NCBI RefSeq assembly: GCF_900106925.1 | Contig: NZ_FNNZ01000012.1 | Coordinates: 1 to 64,000, forward strand | Length of the DNA: 64,000 nucleotides | Reading direction: 5' to 3' | Origin: Thiocapsa roseopersicina | GTDB lineage: Bacteria; Pseudomonadota; Gammaproteobacteria; Chromatiales; Chromatiaceae | Shown: positions 17,761 through 26,969 of the stretch, piece by piece | Position numbering within the stretch: position 1 is the first letter of the stretch | Layout: every line of letters begins with the position of its first letter | Made by a program: the position numbers and the translations under genes | Notes under the pieces: generated by a model | Told to the model about the DNA's origin: nothing | The model's input: the letters and a program-made list of their open reading frames with translations, nothing else | Database searches by the model: none

Positions 17761-17942
17761 GCTCGTAAGAACGGCCACCCAAACCCTAATTCGATGCTCG
17801 TGACACCCGCTCTGCGGTGTCACGCATGCTGTGTGGCGCTCCGCGCCGTGGGGGCGCTAGGCCCCGCAGGCATCGCTCGTTAGACCGGCCCATCCAGACC
17901 CTAATCAGAGGCTCGTGATGCCCGCTCCGCGGTGTCACGCAC
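17761..17942. repeat. Two tandem copies of an intergenic palindromic repeat
   Basis: Copy A (17761-17826) and copy B (17875-17942) lie 114 bp apart and share GCTCGT-AGA-CGGCC, ACCCTAAT and a hairpin core. In copy A the core is a perfect 9-bp inverted repeat, CGTGACACC (17799-17807) and GGTGTCACG (17816-17824); copy B has lost part of one arm. Diverged relatives occur near 5316-5337 and, inverted, at 45478-45513. It could act as a terminator after the sulfotransferase gene or be a REP-like dispersed element. Confidence 0.55.
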
Positions 17943-18408
17943 AGGCTCGGCTGGAGGCATCAGCGAGGCGCGCCATCTCCGTCCGGCCGATTTCCGCCCC
18001 CCGGTTCTTTATTGATTGTTCTCCGCCGCATCTGTTCTGTGACCCGGTTCACGGAACCTAAATCCATTCAATGATTCAACCGCAATCCTCCGCTCCCATT
18101 TGCCTCTTCAATCGGTTCCGAAATGGGATCTGCTTCACGCTTTGCTCCTTGGCCGCATCAGGAGAAGGAGCATCCGGGCGTGATGGGAATGGCGTCACGG
18201 ATTAGGTCACCTCAAGTCACTAGAGTCACAGCGTACCCAAAAGAACGCTCGCTCGGATCTAGCTACACAGGGCGTTTTGGCTTCTCCAGGTAGAACACGG
18301 CAGCAGATAGTGATCCCGACAGTGCGGTCGTCGAGGTCTTCGAGGCTCAGCATAGAGCTCAGCTGTGGCACCTGAAACAGCCGATCACGCCGGACTAAAG
18401 GTGACACG
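17943..18408. other. Gene-free leader region of the PKD/lectin-like gene
   Basis: No coding sequence is evident in these 466 bp. The DNA upstream of 18409 probably holds the promoter of the secreted PKD protein, but I find no hexamer pair I would defend. The ATG at 18409 is preceded by AAAGGTGAC, an acceptable ribosome-binding site. Confidence 0.35.
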
Positions 18409-21348
18409 ATGAACAGTCAGCATACACTACGAGTAGACACTCTCGGCCAATCACGCCATTTTCAATTGAGCTTCAGCCTTTGGGCGATGCTCTTTATGCT
18501 CATTTCTGTCCTCGCAATGTCGGCAAACGCTGCGGCGTCGGATCTAACGTTGGCCTGGAACTGGGTCGCTGACTCACGTGTCACCGGATACGAGCTTCAT
18601 TACGGCGAAGCCAGCGGAGCCTACTCCAAATCGCTGCAGTCGGCGACCAACAGCCAGGCTGTAAGCGGACTGGAGGCCGGCAAGACCTACTATTTTGCGG
18701 TCAAGGCATTCAACTCCGATCGCTCGCTCGACAGCCCCTTCTCCAACGAGGTGAGCACCACGATTCCCTATCCGGCACCCGAAGCCGGATTCACGATGAG
18801 CGCAAGCTCGGGTGTGGCGCCATTGACCGTCGCCTTTAGCGACACATCGACCAGCAAGGTCGACAACTGGCAGTGGAGTTTCGGAGACGGAGCCACCAGC
18901 AGCCAGTCCTCGCCGACATACACCTTCACGACGCCCGGCACCTATACCGTCAGCCTCATGGTCAGCGGGCCCGGCGGCGCGGCTCTCAAGCCGGCGCAGG
19001 CCGTTGTCACGGTTGCCACTCCTGCGCCGCTCGCCGCTTTCGTAATGAGCGGCAGCGCCGGTCAGACCCCCTTTGTTGTGCAATTTACAGACCGCTCCAC
19101 CGGCGTGATCGACTCCTGGGAATGGGATCTCGGCGACGGGAACACCAGCACCGAGCGTTCGCCGAGTCATGTCTATTTGAAAGCGGGTGAATACCTCGCG
19201 AGTCTTCGCGTGAGGGGCCCGGGGGGCGTCTCCGCGCAAGCAGCGACTGCCAAGATCAGCGTTGTGGTTCCTCCTCCGGTCGCCGGTTTCAGCGAGAGCG
19301 CCACGAGCGGCGTTGCCCCGATGTCACTGGTCTTCACAGATGTATCCAGCGGCGACGTCACTGCATGTGAATGGGACTTCGGCGATGGCGGGCGCGCCAC
19401 GGGCTCACAGGCGGTTTGGACCTATCAAGAGCCGGGAACCTATTCGGTCACTCTGAAAGTGACCGGTGCGGGCGGATCCGACATCATGACCAAGACCAAC
19501 CTCGTGACGGTTGCAGGTCCTCCCCCGGTCGCAGACTTCGACGCCGCCAACCGCGTCGGCAATGCGCCGCTGAGCGTGGCCTTCCGGGATCTGTCCTCGG
19601 GCGAAATCTCGCAGGTGACCTGGAATTTCGGCGACGGGCAGATCAGTGCCGAACGCAATCCGACACATGTCTACGAAGAAGCCGGTAGCTACGACGTCAC
19701 TCTGTCGGTCACAGGTCCACATGGTGATCACAGCGTGACCAAGAGTGCCTTTGTCGAAGTGAAGCCCAAGGACAGCTCGCTCCCGATCGAAGTCGGCGAG
19801 GTCATGGTCGATCACACCTGGCAGTGGGTTGAGTTCGGACGTTCGTTCATTGACCCGGTGGTGGTTGCCAATCCGCCGAGCATCAACGATGCAGCTTCGG
19901 CTGTGGTGCGCATCTCCGGTGTCGAGTCCACGGGTTTCTGGATCCGCATCCAGGAGTGGGACTATCTGGACGGCGAGCATGGCTTCGAGACGGTGAGCTA
20001 CGTTGCAATGGAGAAGGGCAGTCATGTGCTGCCGAGCGGCGAGCGCATCGAGGCGGGCACCTTCACGCAGTCCGGTCGCTGGTACTCGAGCTTCGGATTC
20101 GCCGAAGCCTTCCCGACCACGCCGGTCGTCTTCGCCGGGGTGAGCAGCACCAACGACGCCAAGGCAGTCACCACGCGGGTCCGCGATGTCACGGCGCAAG
20201 GGTTCCGGGTCCGCATGGACGAGCAAGAGCTGCTGACCGCCGGGCACGGTGCCGAGACCGTCAGCTACATCGCCTGGCAGCCTTCGCAAGGCACGCTCGA
20301 CGGGTTGCAGTTTGCGGTCGGCATGAAAGCCAAGGGTGCGTCGGACCAAGCCTCGACCCTGAGCTTCGGCGACGGCTTCGCGGAGATCCCGGTGTTCCTG
20401 GCCCACATGCAGACGGCCAACGGCGGCGACCCCACGGCGCTGCGTCATCGCAACCTGAGTGCGACCGGTGTCGAGCTCATCGCGCAGGAAGAGCAGTCCA
20501 AGGACGCCGAGATGACTCATCTCGCCGAAGACGTCGGCTGGGCGGCTTTCCAGAACGAGGATCAGACCCCGAAGATCATCGAAGTCGGCGAGGTCGTGGT
20601 CGATCACACCTGGCAGTGGGTTGAGTTCGGACGTTCGTTCATTGACCCGGTGGTGGTTGCCAATCCGCCGAGCCTCAACGATGCAGCTTCGGCCGTGGTG
20701 CGCATCTCCGGTGTCGAGCCCACGGGTTTCTGGATCCGCATCCAGGAGTGGGACTATCTGGACGGCGAGCATGGCTTCGAGACGGTGAGCTACGTTGCAA
20801 TGGAGAAGGGCAGTCATGTGCTGCCGAGCGGCGAGCGCATCGAGGCGGGCACCTTCACGCAGTCCGGTCGCTGGTACTCGAGCTTCGGATTCGCCGAAGC
20901 CTTCCCGACCACGCCGGTCGTCTTCGCCGGGGTGAGCAGCACCAACGACGCCAAGGCAGTCACCACGCGGGTCCGCGATGTCACGGCGCAAGGGTTCCGG
21001 GTCCGCATGGACGAGCAAGAGCTGCTGACCGCCGGGCACGGTGCCGAGACCGTCAGCTACATCGCCTGGCAGCCTTCGCAAGGCACGCTCGACGGGTTGC
21101 AGTTTGCGGTCGGCATGAAAGCCAAGGGTGCGTCGGACCAAGCCTCGACCCTGAGCTTCGGCGACGGCTTCGCGGAGATCCCGGTGTTCCTGGCCCACAT
21201 GCAGACGGCCAACGGCGGCGACCCCACGGCGCTGCGTCATCGCAACCTGAGTGCGACCGGTGTCGAGCTCATCGCGCAGGAAGAGCAGTCCAAGGACGCC
21301 GAGATGACTCATCTTGCAGAGGATGTGGCCTGGGCGATCTTCCAATAA
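18409..21348 (+). CDS. Secreted protein: FN3, four PKD domains and duplicated H-type-lectin-like module
   Basis: This 979-aa protein has a signal peptide (hydrophobic core about 25-40, cleavage near SANAAA). A fibronectin III domain (about 44-120) is followed by four PKD domains (123-204, 207-288, 291-370, 373-453), each with a W-x-F/L-G-D-G core such as WQWSFGDGATSS. The rest is two 264-residue copies (460-723, 724-979). Each holds three beta-sandwich-like subunits with W-x-x-V-x-F, F-x-x-P-V-V, R-V-x-x-V, GF-x-I/V and H-x-x-E-T-V-S-Y motifs that recall H-type lectins. No membrane anchor or PEP-CTERM tail is seen. A terminator follows and export genes lie downstream. It probably binds polysaccharide outside the cell; the lectin assignment is inferred from motif pattern. 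Confidence 0.85.
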   Translation: MNSQHTLRVDTLGQSRHFQLSFSLWAMLFMLISVLAMSANAAASDLTLAWNWVADSRVTGYELHYGEASGAYSKSLQSATNSQAVSGLEAGKTYYFAVKAFNSDRSLDSPFSNEVSTTIPYPAPEAGFTMSASSGVAPLTVAFSDTSTSKVDNWQWSFGDGATSSQSSPTYTFTTPGTYTVSLMVSGPGGAALKPAQAVVTVATPAPLAAFVMSGSAGQTPFVVQFTDRSTGVIDSWEWDLGDGNTSTERSPSHVYLKAGEYLASLRVRGPGGVSAQAATAKISVVVPPPVAGFSESATSGVAPMSLVFTDVSSGDVTACEWDFGDGGRATGSQAVWTYQEPGTYSVTLKVTGAGGSDIMTKTNLVTVAGPPPVADFDAANRVGNAPLSVAFRDLSSGEISQVTWNFGDGQISAERNPTHVYEEAGSYDVTLSVTGPHGDHSVTKSAFVEVKPKDSSLPIEVGEVMVDHTWQWVEFGRSFIDPVVVANPPSINDAASAVVRISGVESTGFWIRIQEWDYLDGEHGFETVSYVAMEKGSHVLPSGERIEAGTFTQSGRWYSSFGFAEAFPTTPVVFAGVSSTNDAKAVTTRVRDVTAQGFRVRMDEQELLTAGHGAETVSYIAWQPSQGTLDGLQFAVGMKAKGASDQASTLSFGDGFAEIPVFLAHMQTANGGDPTALRHRNLSATGVELIAQEEQSKDAEMTHLAEDVGWAAFQNEDQTPKIIEVGEVVVDHTWQWVEFGRSFIDPVVVANPPSLNDAASAVVRISGVEPTGFWIRIQEWDYLDGEHGFETVSYVAMEKGSHVLPSGERIEAGTFTQSGRWYSSFGFAEAFPTTPVVFAGVSSTNDAKAVTTRVRDVTAQGFRVRMDEQELLTAGHGAETVSYIAWQPSQGTLDGLQFAVGMKAKGASDQASTLSFGDGFAEIPVFLAHMQTANGGDPTALRHRNLSATGVELIAQEEQSKDAEMTHLAEDVAWAIFQ
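19786..21345 (+). repeat. In-frame tandem duplication, 792-bp period
   Basis: Unit 1 starts at 19786 and unit 2 at 20578. By eye the stretch 19928-20522 is identical to 20720-21314, including third codon positions. Substitutions cluster in the first 140 bp (Met/Val, Ile/Leu, Ser/Pro changes) and in the last 40 bp. The pattern implies very recent duplication or gene conversion within the gene. Confidence 0.9.
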
Positions 21349-21430
21349 ACCGGCCGCCGAACGAGCGGGAGGGATCCCGCTCTCCGAGTCACCCTGATGC
21401 AATCTGATGCACCGATTTCCGACGAGCTTG

Positions 21431-21478
21431 AACCGCCGTTCAGCGATCCGAAACGGATCACCGCCGGCGGTTTTTTTT
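21431..21478 (+). terminator. Strong rho-independent terminator
   Basis: The outer stem AACCGCCG (21431-21438) pairs with CGGCGGTT, enclosing an inner stem GATCCG-AAA-CGGATC, and an eight-T run follows. It ends transcription of the PKD/lectin-like gene at 18409. The spacer from there to the export gene at 21668 holds no other gene. Confidence 0.85.
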
Positions 21479-21667
21479 CGAGCGTCGGATCGCGAAGTCG
21501 GCTGGATCGCCGAGGTCTTGTTGGGTAGAAAAACCCTTAGAGACCTGATCTAATGACGGAGTAATCGCTTGCTTGATCTCGCTTGTGTGCAACTCCGACA
21601 ATGTCGTCGCGGTCCACGTCTCCCGACGACGAAAGACCGATCTCCCAGGACCCGAGGTAGAAGGCCC

Positions 21668-22270
21668 ATGAAACCGGAACTGCCGTGCATTCGTCGCTTT
21701 GCAGACGTGGGAACAGCGCTTCCTGCCATGCTCCTGCTCGTTGTTCTCGCGGCTTCGCCCGTCGTCGATGCGGCCGTGCCCCAGCAGGGATACGAGCTGC
21801 GTCCCGGCGACATCGTCGCCGTATCTGTCTGGCAAGAGCCCGGACTCGAGCAGCTCGTGCTCGTGCGTCCCGACGGTGGCGTATCCTTCCCGTTGGCCGG
21901 CGACCTGAAGGCCGAGGGACTCACCCTCGAGGAGCTCGGAGCGGTCCTCAAACAGCGTCTGTCCAAGTTCATCCCGGATCCGGTCGTGACGGTGACACTT
22001 CAGGAAATCCCCGGCAACCGCATTTACGTCATCGGGAAGGTCAATAAGCCCGGAGATTTCGCCATCATCGCCCGGGATGTGACCGTAATGCAGGCTCTCT
22101 CGATGGCCGGCGGCCTGACCCCGTTTGCGGACGAGAAGAACATCAAGGTTCTCCGGATGCAAGACGGGCAGCAACGCTCGATCTCCTTCGACTACCGCAA
22201 GATTCGACGCGGCGAGGATCTTCAACAAAACATCGCCTTAGAGGCCGGCGACGTCATAGTCGTTCCTTGA
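21668..22270 (+). CDS. Polysaccharide export protein (Wza/EpsD-like)
   Basis: This 200-aa protein has a signal peptide (MLLLVVLAASPVVDA), a Poly_export domain (about 40-115: YELRPGDIVAVSVWQEPGLE, VRPDGGVSFPLAGDL) and one SLBB domain (about 123-195: IYVIGKVNKPGDF, MQALSMAGGLTPFA). It would form the outer-membrane or periplasmic part of the exporter. Unlike Wza it has no lipobox cysteine after the signal peptide, and it is shorter, with a single SLBB. ATG 21668 is preceded by AAGG; the longer frame from 21569 adds non-signal sequence. It heads the export block with the barrel, GumC-like and kinase genes. Confidence 0.9.
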   Translation: MKPELPCIRRFADVGTALPAMLLLVVLAASPVVDAAVPQQGYELRPGDIVAVSVWQEPGLEQLVLVRPDGGVSFPLAGDLKAEGLTLEELGAVLKQRLSKFIPDPVVTVTLQEIPGNRIYVIGKVNKPGDFAIIARDVTVMQALSMAGGLTPFADEKNIKVLRMQDGQQRSISFDYRKIRRGEDLQQNIALEAGDVIVVP

Positions 22271-22331
22271 TGTCCTCGGAGTACGCCGTTGAAACGGGAA
22301 GGTTGCGTTCGGCGCCATGGGTTGATGTGAG

Positions 22332-23543
22332 ATGCTGACTATCGAAACCCCTCAACCGCGGCGCGTCGGCTTCGGCGCAATGGTGCTTGCGTTCCTCCTC
22401 CTCGCGTCATTCGACGCGGAGTCGGATATCTGGTATGTCGAGCCCAACGCGGCCGCACGCGCCTTCTACGACGACAATGTGCGCCTCTCGACGACCGATC
22501 CGCAAAGCTCCTTCGGTGCGATCGTTCGAGGCGAAATCCTTGCAGGGCGTCGTACCGAGGTCAGCGATATCGGCGTGGGTCTCAAGGTCGACACAAGGCA
22601 GTACTCGGACGTCTCCGAGCTCGACCGAACGAACGGTGCTCTCGGGTTCAGGTCGCGCTTTCAGGTCAATCGCCACAGCCTCGGCTTCGACACCAGCTTG
22701 GATTACGACTCGACGCTGACTAGCGAGGAAGCCACTACCGGCATCGTGCAGGTCAACAAGCGTCGGAGCAAAGTTTTTGTTCGGCCATCCTGGCGTTACG
22801 AGCTGACCGAACGCACCACGCTCGATGCCGGGGTGAGCTACGAAGACGTGTCTTACGAGGATGTCGACGTCATCCCCTTGACCAATTACACCTTTGCGCG
22901 CGCGAGCTTTGCCGTCGGCTACCAGCTTACCGAGCGCCTCCAGCTCGTCGGCCAGACCGCTTACGATGAATACGATGCAAGCGAGGTCGACACACGCTCG
23001 ACGAGCGTCGGTGTGGAGGCCGGGTTGAAGTACTTATTATCGGAGACATCGACGATCAGGGCGGCGGCCGGTATCCGGCAGTCGGACGCACAGACGCCGA
23101 CCGAGGAAGGAGTGATCGACACCACCAATTCCGGACCCATCTTCGAGCTGGAATGGACGAAGGATTTCATCGTCGGTGGTATTGAGCTCCTCGCCGAACG
23201 TTCGCTTGTGCCTAGCGGACGCGGAACGCTCCTCGACACCACCGGCATTAACCTTGCGTTCAACTATCCGATTACGGAGCGTTGGACGTTCGGTCTGGAC
23301 GCGAGCGGCTATCGCAACCGCAATCCGGGCGGCGAAATCTCGGGAAACGACCGTGATTTCGTCAACCTGGCGCCGCGCCTCGAGCGGCGCTTGACCGAGG
23401 CGTTGCGTCTCGATCTAAGTTATCGTTATCGTTGGCAAAAGCGTGAAATCAGCGAGGACGACGCGGTCTCCAACGCCGTTTTCCTAAGCGTCACTTACAG
23501 ATGGCCGAGGGAGCCCCTCCGCCGCTGGTCACTCCTACGGTAG
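22332..23543 (+). CDS. Outer-membrane beta-barrel protein of the exopolysaccharide system
   Basis: This 403-aa protein has an N-terminal signal (VGFGAMVLAFLLLASFDAES) and alternating hydrophobic strands with many Tyr, Arg and Asp turns (YDDNVRLSTTDPQSSFG, LSYRYRWQKREISEDDAVSN), ending in aromatic-rich strands. The pattern YDDN-R near the N-terminus is common in barrel proteins of XrtA/EPS clusters. It lies between the Wza-like and GumC-like genes with short gaps (61 and 9 bp), so it is probably the outer-membrane channel or an assembly factor of the exporter. The last residues (LRRWSLLR) do not end in the usual terminal aromatic. Confidence 0.8.
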   Translation: MLTIETPQPRRVGFGAMVLAFLLLASFDAESDIWYVEPNAAARAFYDDNVRLSTTDPQSSFGAIVRGEILAGRRTEVSDIGVGLKVDTRQYSDVSELDRTNGALGFRSRFQVNRHSLGFDTSLDYDSTLTSEEATTGIVQVNKRRSKVFVRPSWRYELTERTTLDAGVSYEDVSYEDVDVIPLTNYTFARASFAVGYQLTERLQLVGQTAYDEYDASEVDTRSTSVGVEAGLKYLLSETSTIRAAAGIRQSDAQTPTEEGVIDTTNSGPIFELEWTKDFIVGGIELLAERSLVPSGRGTLLDTTGINLAFNYPITERWTFGLDASGYRNRNPGGEISGNDRDFVNLAPRLERRLTEALRLDLSYRYRWQKREISEDDAVSNAVFLSVTYRWPREPLRRWSLLR

Positions 23544-23552
23544 GGACGCAGC

Positions 23553-25331
23553 ATGGCCGAGCATTACCAAACCCAAAACATCGACGACTACATCGCGACG
23601 CTCAAGCGGCGCAGATGGCAGATCATCGTGCCTGCTTTGGTGATCTTCCTCGCCGCCGCCGCGGTCGCCGTCGGGCTGCCCGCGGTTTACCGCTCCACCG
23701 GGACGATCCTCATCGAGCAGCAGGAAATCCCTACCGATCTCGTCCAATCGACCGTTACGAGCTACGCCGGCGAGCGTGTGCAGATCGTCAGCCAAAAGGT
23801 GATGACCGCCGAGAACCTCGGTCTGATCATGGAGCGCTACGACCTCTATTCCGACATTCGGCGGGACTTCGGTCTGGCTTATGCCGTGCGCGAGATGCAG
23901 AAGGACATCGAGCTCGAAACGATCGGCGCCAACGTCGCCGACGCCCGCGGCGGGCGGGCGCAGGAGGTCGCGATCGCATTCTCGCTCTCGTTCGATCACC
24001 CTTCGCCGGAAATCGCTCAAGCCGTAGCCGACGATATCATTCAGCTGTTCTTGGAGGAGAACGTTCGCGACCGCAAGGAAACGGCGCAGAAAACGTCCGA
24101 TTTCCTCGAGCAGGAGGCCGGCAAGCTCTCCGCCCAGATCGATATGCTGGAGAAGCAGCTCGCGGAGTTCAAGGAAGCCGAGGGCCATCGACTGCCCGAG
24201 CTGATGAACTTCAACCTCGAGCGAATGAAGAGCACCGAGGAACGGCTGCGCAACCAAGAGGAGTCGATCCGCACGCTTGAGCAACAGCGGATGTATCTTC
24301 AGTCCGAGCTGGCCTCGACCGAGCCCTATGCGGCGATGTTCTCCTCGACTGGCGAGCGGGTCATGACCCCGGCCGATCGTTTGCGCGTCTTGGAGGCCGA
24401 GTATGTCGGCCTCGCCGCACGCTATTCGCCGACCCACCCGGACCGGGTGCGCGTCGAGCGGGAGCTTGCGGCACTGCGTCAGGCCGTCGGTGCTTCGGAC
24501 GACGGTAACCTGGGTCGTCGGCTCGTCCAGCAACAGGCCGAGCTCCAATCGGCGCTCGATCGATACTCCGAAGAGCATCCGGACGTCAAACGCCTGCAGA
24601 GAGCCGTTGCGGCAACCCGCGCGGAGCTTGCCAAGCAGGGTAAAGGCGGCAGCGATTGGGTGCCCGGTGTTTCGGATGCGAACAATCCCTCGTACGTTCA
24701 GCTTCAAACTCGGTTGGCGGCCACCGAGGCGGATCTGCGCTCGGCGCGGATTACGCGGGACGAGCTCCTGGCCAGTTTGAAGGATTACGAGCAGCGGATC
24801 ACCGAGAGTCCGCAGATCGAGCGTGAATACAAGACATTGACCCGCGATTACACTAACGCGGTGACGAGCTACCAGGATATCCTCGCGAAGCTCGGCGCAG
24901 CTCGGTTGGCCGAGGCGTTGGAGACCGAGAGTCGGGGCGAACGTTTCTCGCTGATCGAGCCGCCGCCCCTCCCGCGCAAACCCTACAAGCCCAACCGGTT
25001 GGGTCTACTGTTTTTGGGTTTCGTCCTTTCGGTCGGCGGCGGTATGGGGCATGCCGTGGTTCGTGAGGCAATGGATAAGCGCATCTACGGGCCTAAGGTC
25101 GTCCAATCGATCATCGGCTCAGCGCCCCTGGCCGTGATTCCCTTCATCGAGACCGAGGAAGATCAGCGCCTGCGCTCACGACGCGTCATGATGGCGAGCG
25201 CCGCTCTCGCGGGCTTGATCGCGCTGGGTGTGTTGCTCGTTCATCTGTTCGTGATGCCCTTGGGTGAAATTGCCGCAACGCTAACCGGTGAATCGGCTCC
25301 GACCGAGACCAGCACTGCCGTAGAGCAATAG
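23553..25331 (+). CDS. Polysaccharide chain-length determinant (GumC/Wzz-like)
   Basis: This 592-aa inner-membrane protein has a first transmembrane helix at about 22-44 (IIVPALVIFLAAAAVAV), a Wzz domain after it (YRSTGTILIEQQEIPTDLVQ), and long coiled coils (about 170-265 and 300-420). The conserved GNVR-like region is at about 415-470 with P-x-x-P-x-K-P (PPLPRKPYKPNR), and hydrophobic segments near 485-505 and 545-568 close it. The kinase domain found at the end of Wzc is missing; it is encoded separately at 25863. It probably sets polymer length and links the kinase to the outer-membrane exporter. Confidence 0.9.
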   Translation: MAEHYQTQNIDDYIATLKRRRWQIIVPALVIFLAAAAVAVGLPAVYRSTGTILIEQQEIPTDLVQSTVTSYAGERVQIVSQKVMTAENLGLIMERYDLYSDIRRDFGLAYAVREMQKDIELETIGANVADARGGRAQEVAIAFSLSFDHPSPEIAQAVADDIIQLFLEENVRDRKETAQKTSDFLEQEAGKLSAQIDMLEKQLAEFKEAEGHRLPELMNFNLERMKSTEERLRNQEESIRTLEQQRMYLQSELASTEPYAAMFSSTGERVMTPADRLRVLEAEYVGLAARYSPTHPDRVRVERELAALRQAVGASDDGNLGRRLVQQQAELQSALDRYSEEHPDVKRLQRAVAATRAELAKQGKGGSDWVPGVSDANNPSYVQLQTRLAATEADLRSARITRDELLASLKDYEQRITESPQIEREYKTLTRDYTNAVTSYQDILAKLGAARLAEALETESRGERFSLIEPPPLPRKPYKPNRLGLLFLGFVLSVGGGMGHAVVREAMDKRIYGPKVVQSIIGSAPLAVIPFIETEEDQRLRSRRVMMASAALAGLIALGVLLVHLFVMPLGEIAATLTGESAPTETSTAVEQ

Positions 25332-25862
25332 ATGACGCGTCGACAAAAAGCCCTTTCATCCGAGCGGTCTTTGAGCGTTTGGCGCCTCGGCCCAAGAACC
25401 GTCTTCTAAGAATAGGCGAGGTCCGTACACGCAATCTCGCTCAGGAACCCGCCCACGTCACTGATTCGGGCGGCAGTGCGGACAAGCGCAGCGCAATCCA
25501 CCAGCGCCGGCGCGAGGCTTGGCGGACAGACGTCGCTCTCACTCGGCCAACCTACCGGCTGCTGTTGTGAACAAGACCGTACGCGTGGAGTGTCATGAGT
25601 TGACGCGTATCGACAGCCCGATGTCGCTCCGACTGCACATCGATCGGGCATCGTTGGTTGGCTTGAAAGGTGCGTTGTATTCCTGGACGCCGAGACCGGA
25701 AACAATTATCTCACGAGTAGATCCGGCCCGCCGCCGGCAGACGCGGGAATGCTTCCGGGGTTCTTCGCGATTATTTATACCCGGCGCCGGAGGCGCGCGA
25801 CTCGGCGAAAAATCATTAAGTGCCGGATCTAAGATCATGCGGATGTGAGGAACTGACGGATC
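25332..25862. other. Spacer before the tyrosine kinase gene
   Basis: These 531 bp hold no gene I trust. A GTG-started frame (25567-25848) encodes about 93 residues without recognisable features and may be chance. One copy of a dispersed repeat lies at 25472-25506. A TAAG-rich stretch at about 25815-25835 could carry the promoter for 25863. Confidence 0.35.
25472..25506. repeat. Dispersed repeat, copy 1
   Basis: The sequence around GACAAGCGCAGCGCAATCCA closely matches the one at 26917-26950 in the same orientation. The two copies flank the BY-kinase gene at 25863. It looks like a small dispersed intergenic repeat; its function is unknown. Confidence 0.5.
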
Positions 25863-26702
25863 ATGGAACGCTTGAAGCAGGCATTGGACCGCGCTCGCGC
25901 CGAACGTGCGCAGGCCACACCCACAGAGACGGAACAGCCGGCGTCTGCGGGCAAGCGTGCCCGCGAGCCGAGTCGTTCGACACCAACCCAGACCCGGGAC
26001 GTCGTCTACCAGCAGACCCGCGGCATCGAGATCGATCCACGCCGCCTGCGTGATCGCCGTATCGTCACACCGTCCATGCGAGATCCCGCCGAGGCCGCCT
26101 ATAAGGTCCTGCGCACGACCGTGCTCCAGAAGATGCGTGCCAACGGTTGGAACACGCTCGGCGTGACCGGCGCTCGCCAGGGCAACGGCAAGACCTTGAC
26201 GACGATCAATCTTGCAATCAGCTTGGCCCGTGAGATGAACCAGACCGTCCTCGTGGCGGACTTCGACCTCTGTCATCCAGCGGTCGCCCGTTATCTTCTG
26301 GACGAACCGATCCCGGGAATCAGCGACTATCTGCGCGGCGAAAAATCCATTTCCGAGATCCTGTTCAATCCGGGTATCGAGCGTCTCGTCGTCCTCCCCG
26401 GAAACGAGCCGATGGCCGATTCGTCGGAAAAGCTCTCGAGCCCGCTCGTCCGCGACCTAGTCGGCGAGTTGAAGACACGTTACCCCGACCGCTTCGTGCT
26501 GTTCGACCTCCCGCCGGTTCTCGCGGGCGATGACGTCATGGCGTTTGCCCCGAATGTCGATGCCTTTCTTCTGGTGGTGGAAGACGGCGTCACGACCAAA
26601 GACGATCTACGTCGGGCCTACGAAACACTGGGTTCGTCACAGCTGCTTGGTACCGTCCTGAACAAAGCGGTTGGCGACCACGATACCTACGCCTACTCCT
26701 AA
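25863..26702 (+). CDS. BY-type tyrosine autokinase (XrtA-associated/EpsG-like)
   Basis: This 279-aa protein begins MERLKQALDRARAER, typical of XrtA-associated autokinases. Walker A is GARQGNGKT (103-111), Walker A' is VLVADFDL (about 129-136) and Walker B is FVLFDLPP (about 211-218). The C-terminus, GDHDTYAYS, carries only two tyrosines instead of the usual Tyr cluster. ATP-driven cycling of Tyr phosphorylation at the C-terminus controls the chain-length protein, here the GumC-like product of 23553. No exosortase or PEP-CTERM substrate is seen in the window. A 60-codon frame at 26702-26884 overlaps its stop (TAATG) and may be spurious. Confidence 0.9.
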   Translation: MERLKQALDRARAERAQATPTETEQPASAGKRAREPSRSTPTQTRDVVYQQTRGIEIDPRRLRDRRIVTPSMRDPAEAAYKVLRTTVLQKMRANGWNTLGVTGARQGNGKTLTTINLAISLAREMNQTVLVADFDLCHPAVARYLLDEPIPGISDYLRGEKSISEILFNPGIERLVVLPGNEPMADSSEKLSSPLVRDLVGELKTRYPDRFVLFDLPPVLAGDDVMAFAPNVDAFLLVVEDGVTTKDDLRRAYETLGSSQLLGTVLNKAVGDHDTYAYS

Positions 26703-26916
26703 TGCCCACGCATCGGCCCTCTTCATGCGAACGTCCAGAAGCGCCGCCGGCGATCGTCGCGGAACGGCAACGCCCATGGATCGACGCCTTGCAGTCGTTT
26801 TCTTCCACCGACCTGAAGACCCGTGGGGTCGGGCTCAACTCGACGATCACGGGAACCGCACTGAACGCGTCTTGGCCGGACTGATGAGCGAGGCCCCCGC
26901 GTACCTGCTCCCGATA

Positions 26917-26950
26917 GGCAGCAGGATGGATAAGCGCAGCGCATCCACCA
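26917..26950. repeat. Dispersed repeat, copy 2
   Basis: This copy centres on GATAAGCGCAGCGCATCCAC and is the direct-orientation partner of 25472-25506. It lies in the 267-bp spacer between the kinase gene and the exostosin-like gene. Confidence 0.5.
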
Positions 26951-26969
26951 TCCACCAACCGAGCGCGTC

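Noticed and set aside
19405-21402. 665-aa minus-strand open frame
   Set aside because: It is the complement of the PKD/lectin-like gene and repeats its tandem duplication; it has no recognisable domain.
23535-24707. 390-aa minus-strand open frame
   Set aside because: It is antisense to the GumC-like gene, whose coiled coils and membrane segments are clear.
26702-26884. 60-codon frame overlapping the kinase stop
   Set aside because: The TAATG overlap is attractive, but the product has no features and lies in a repeat-bearing spacer; too weak to list as a gene.
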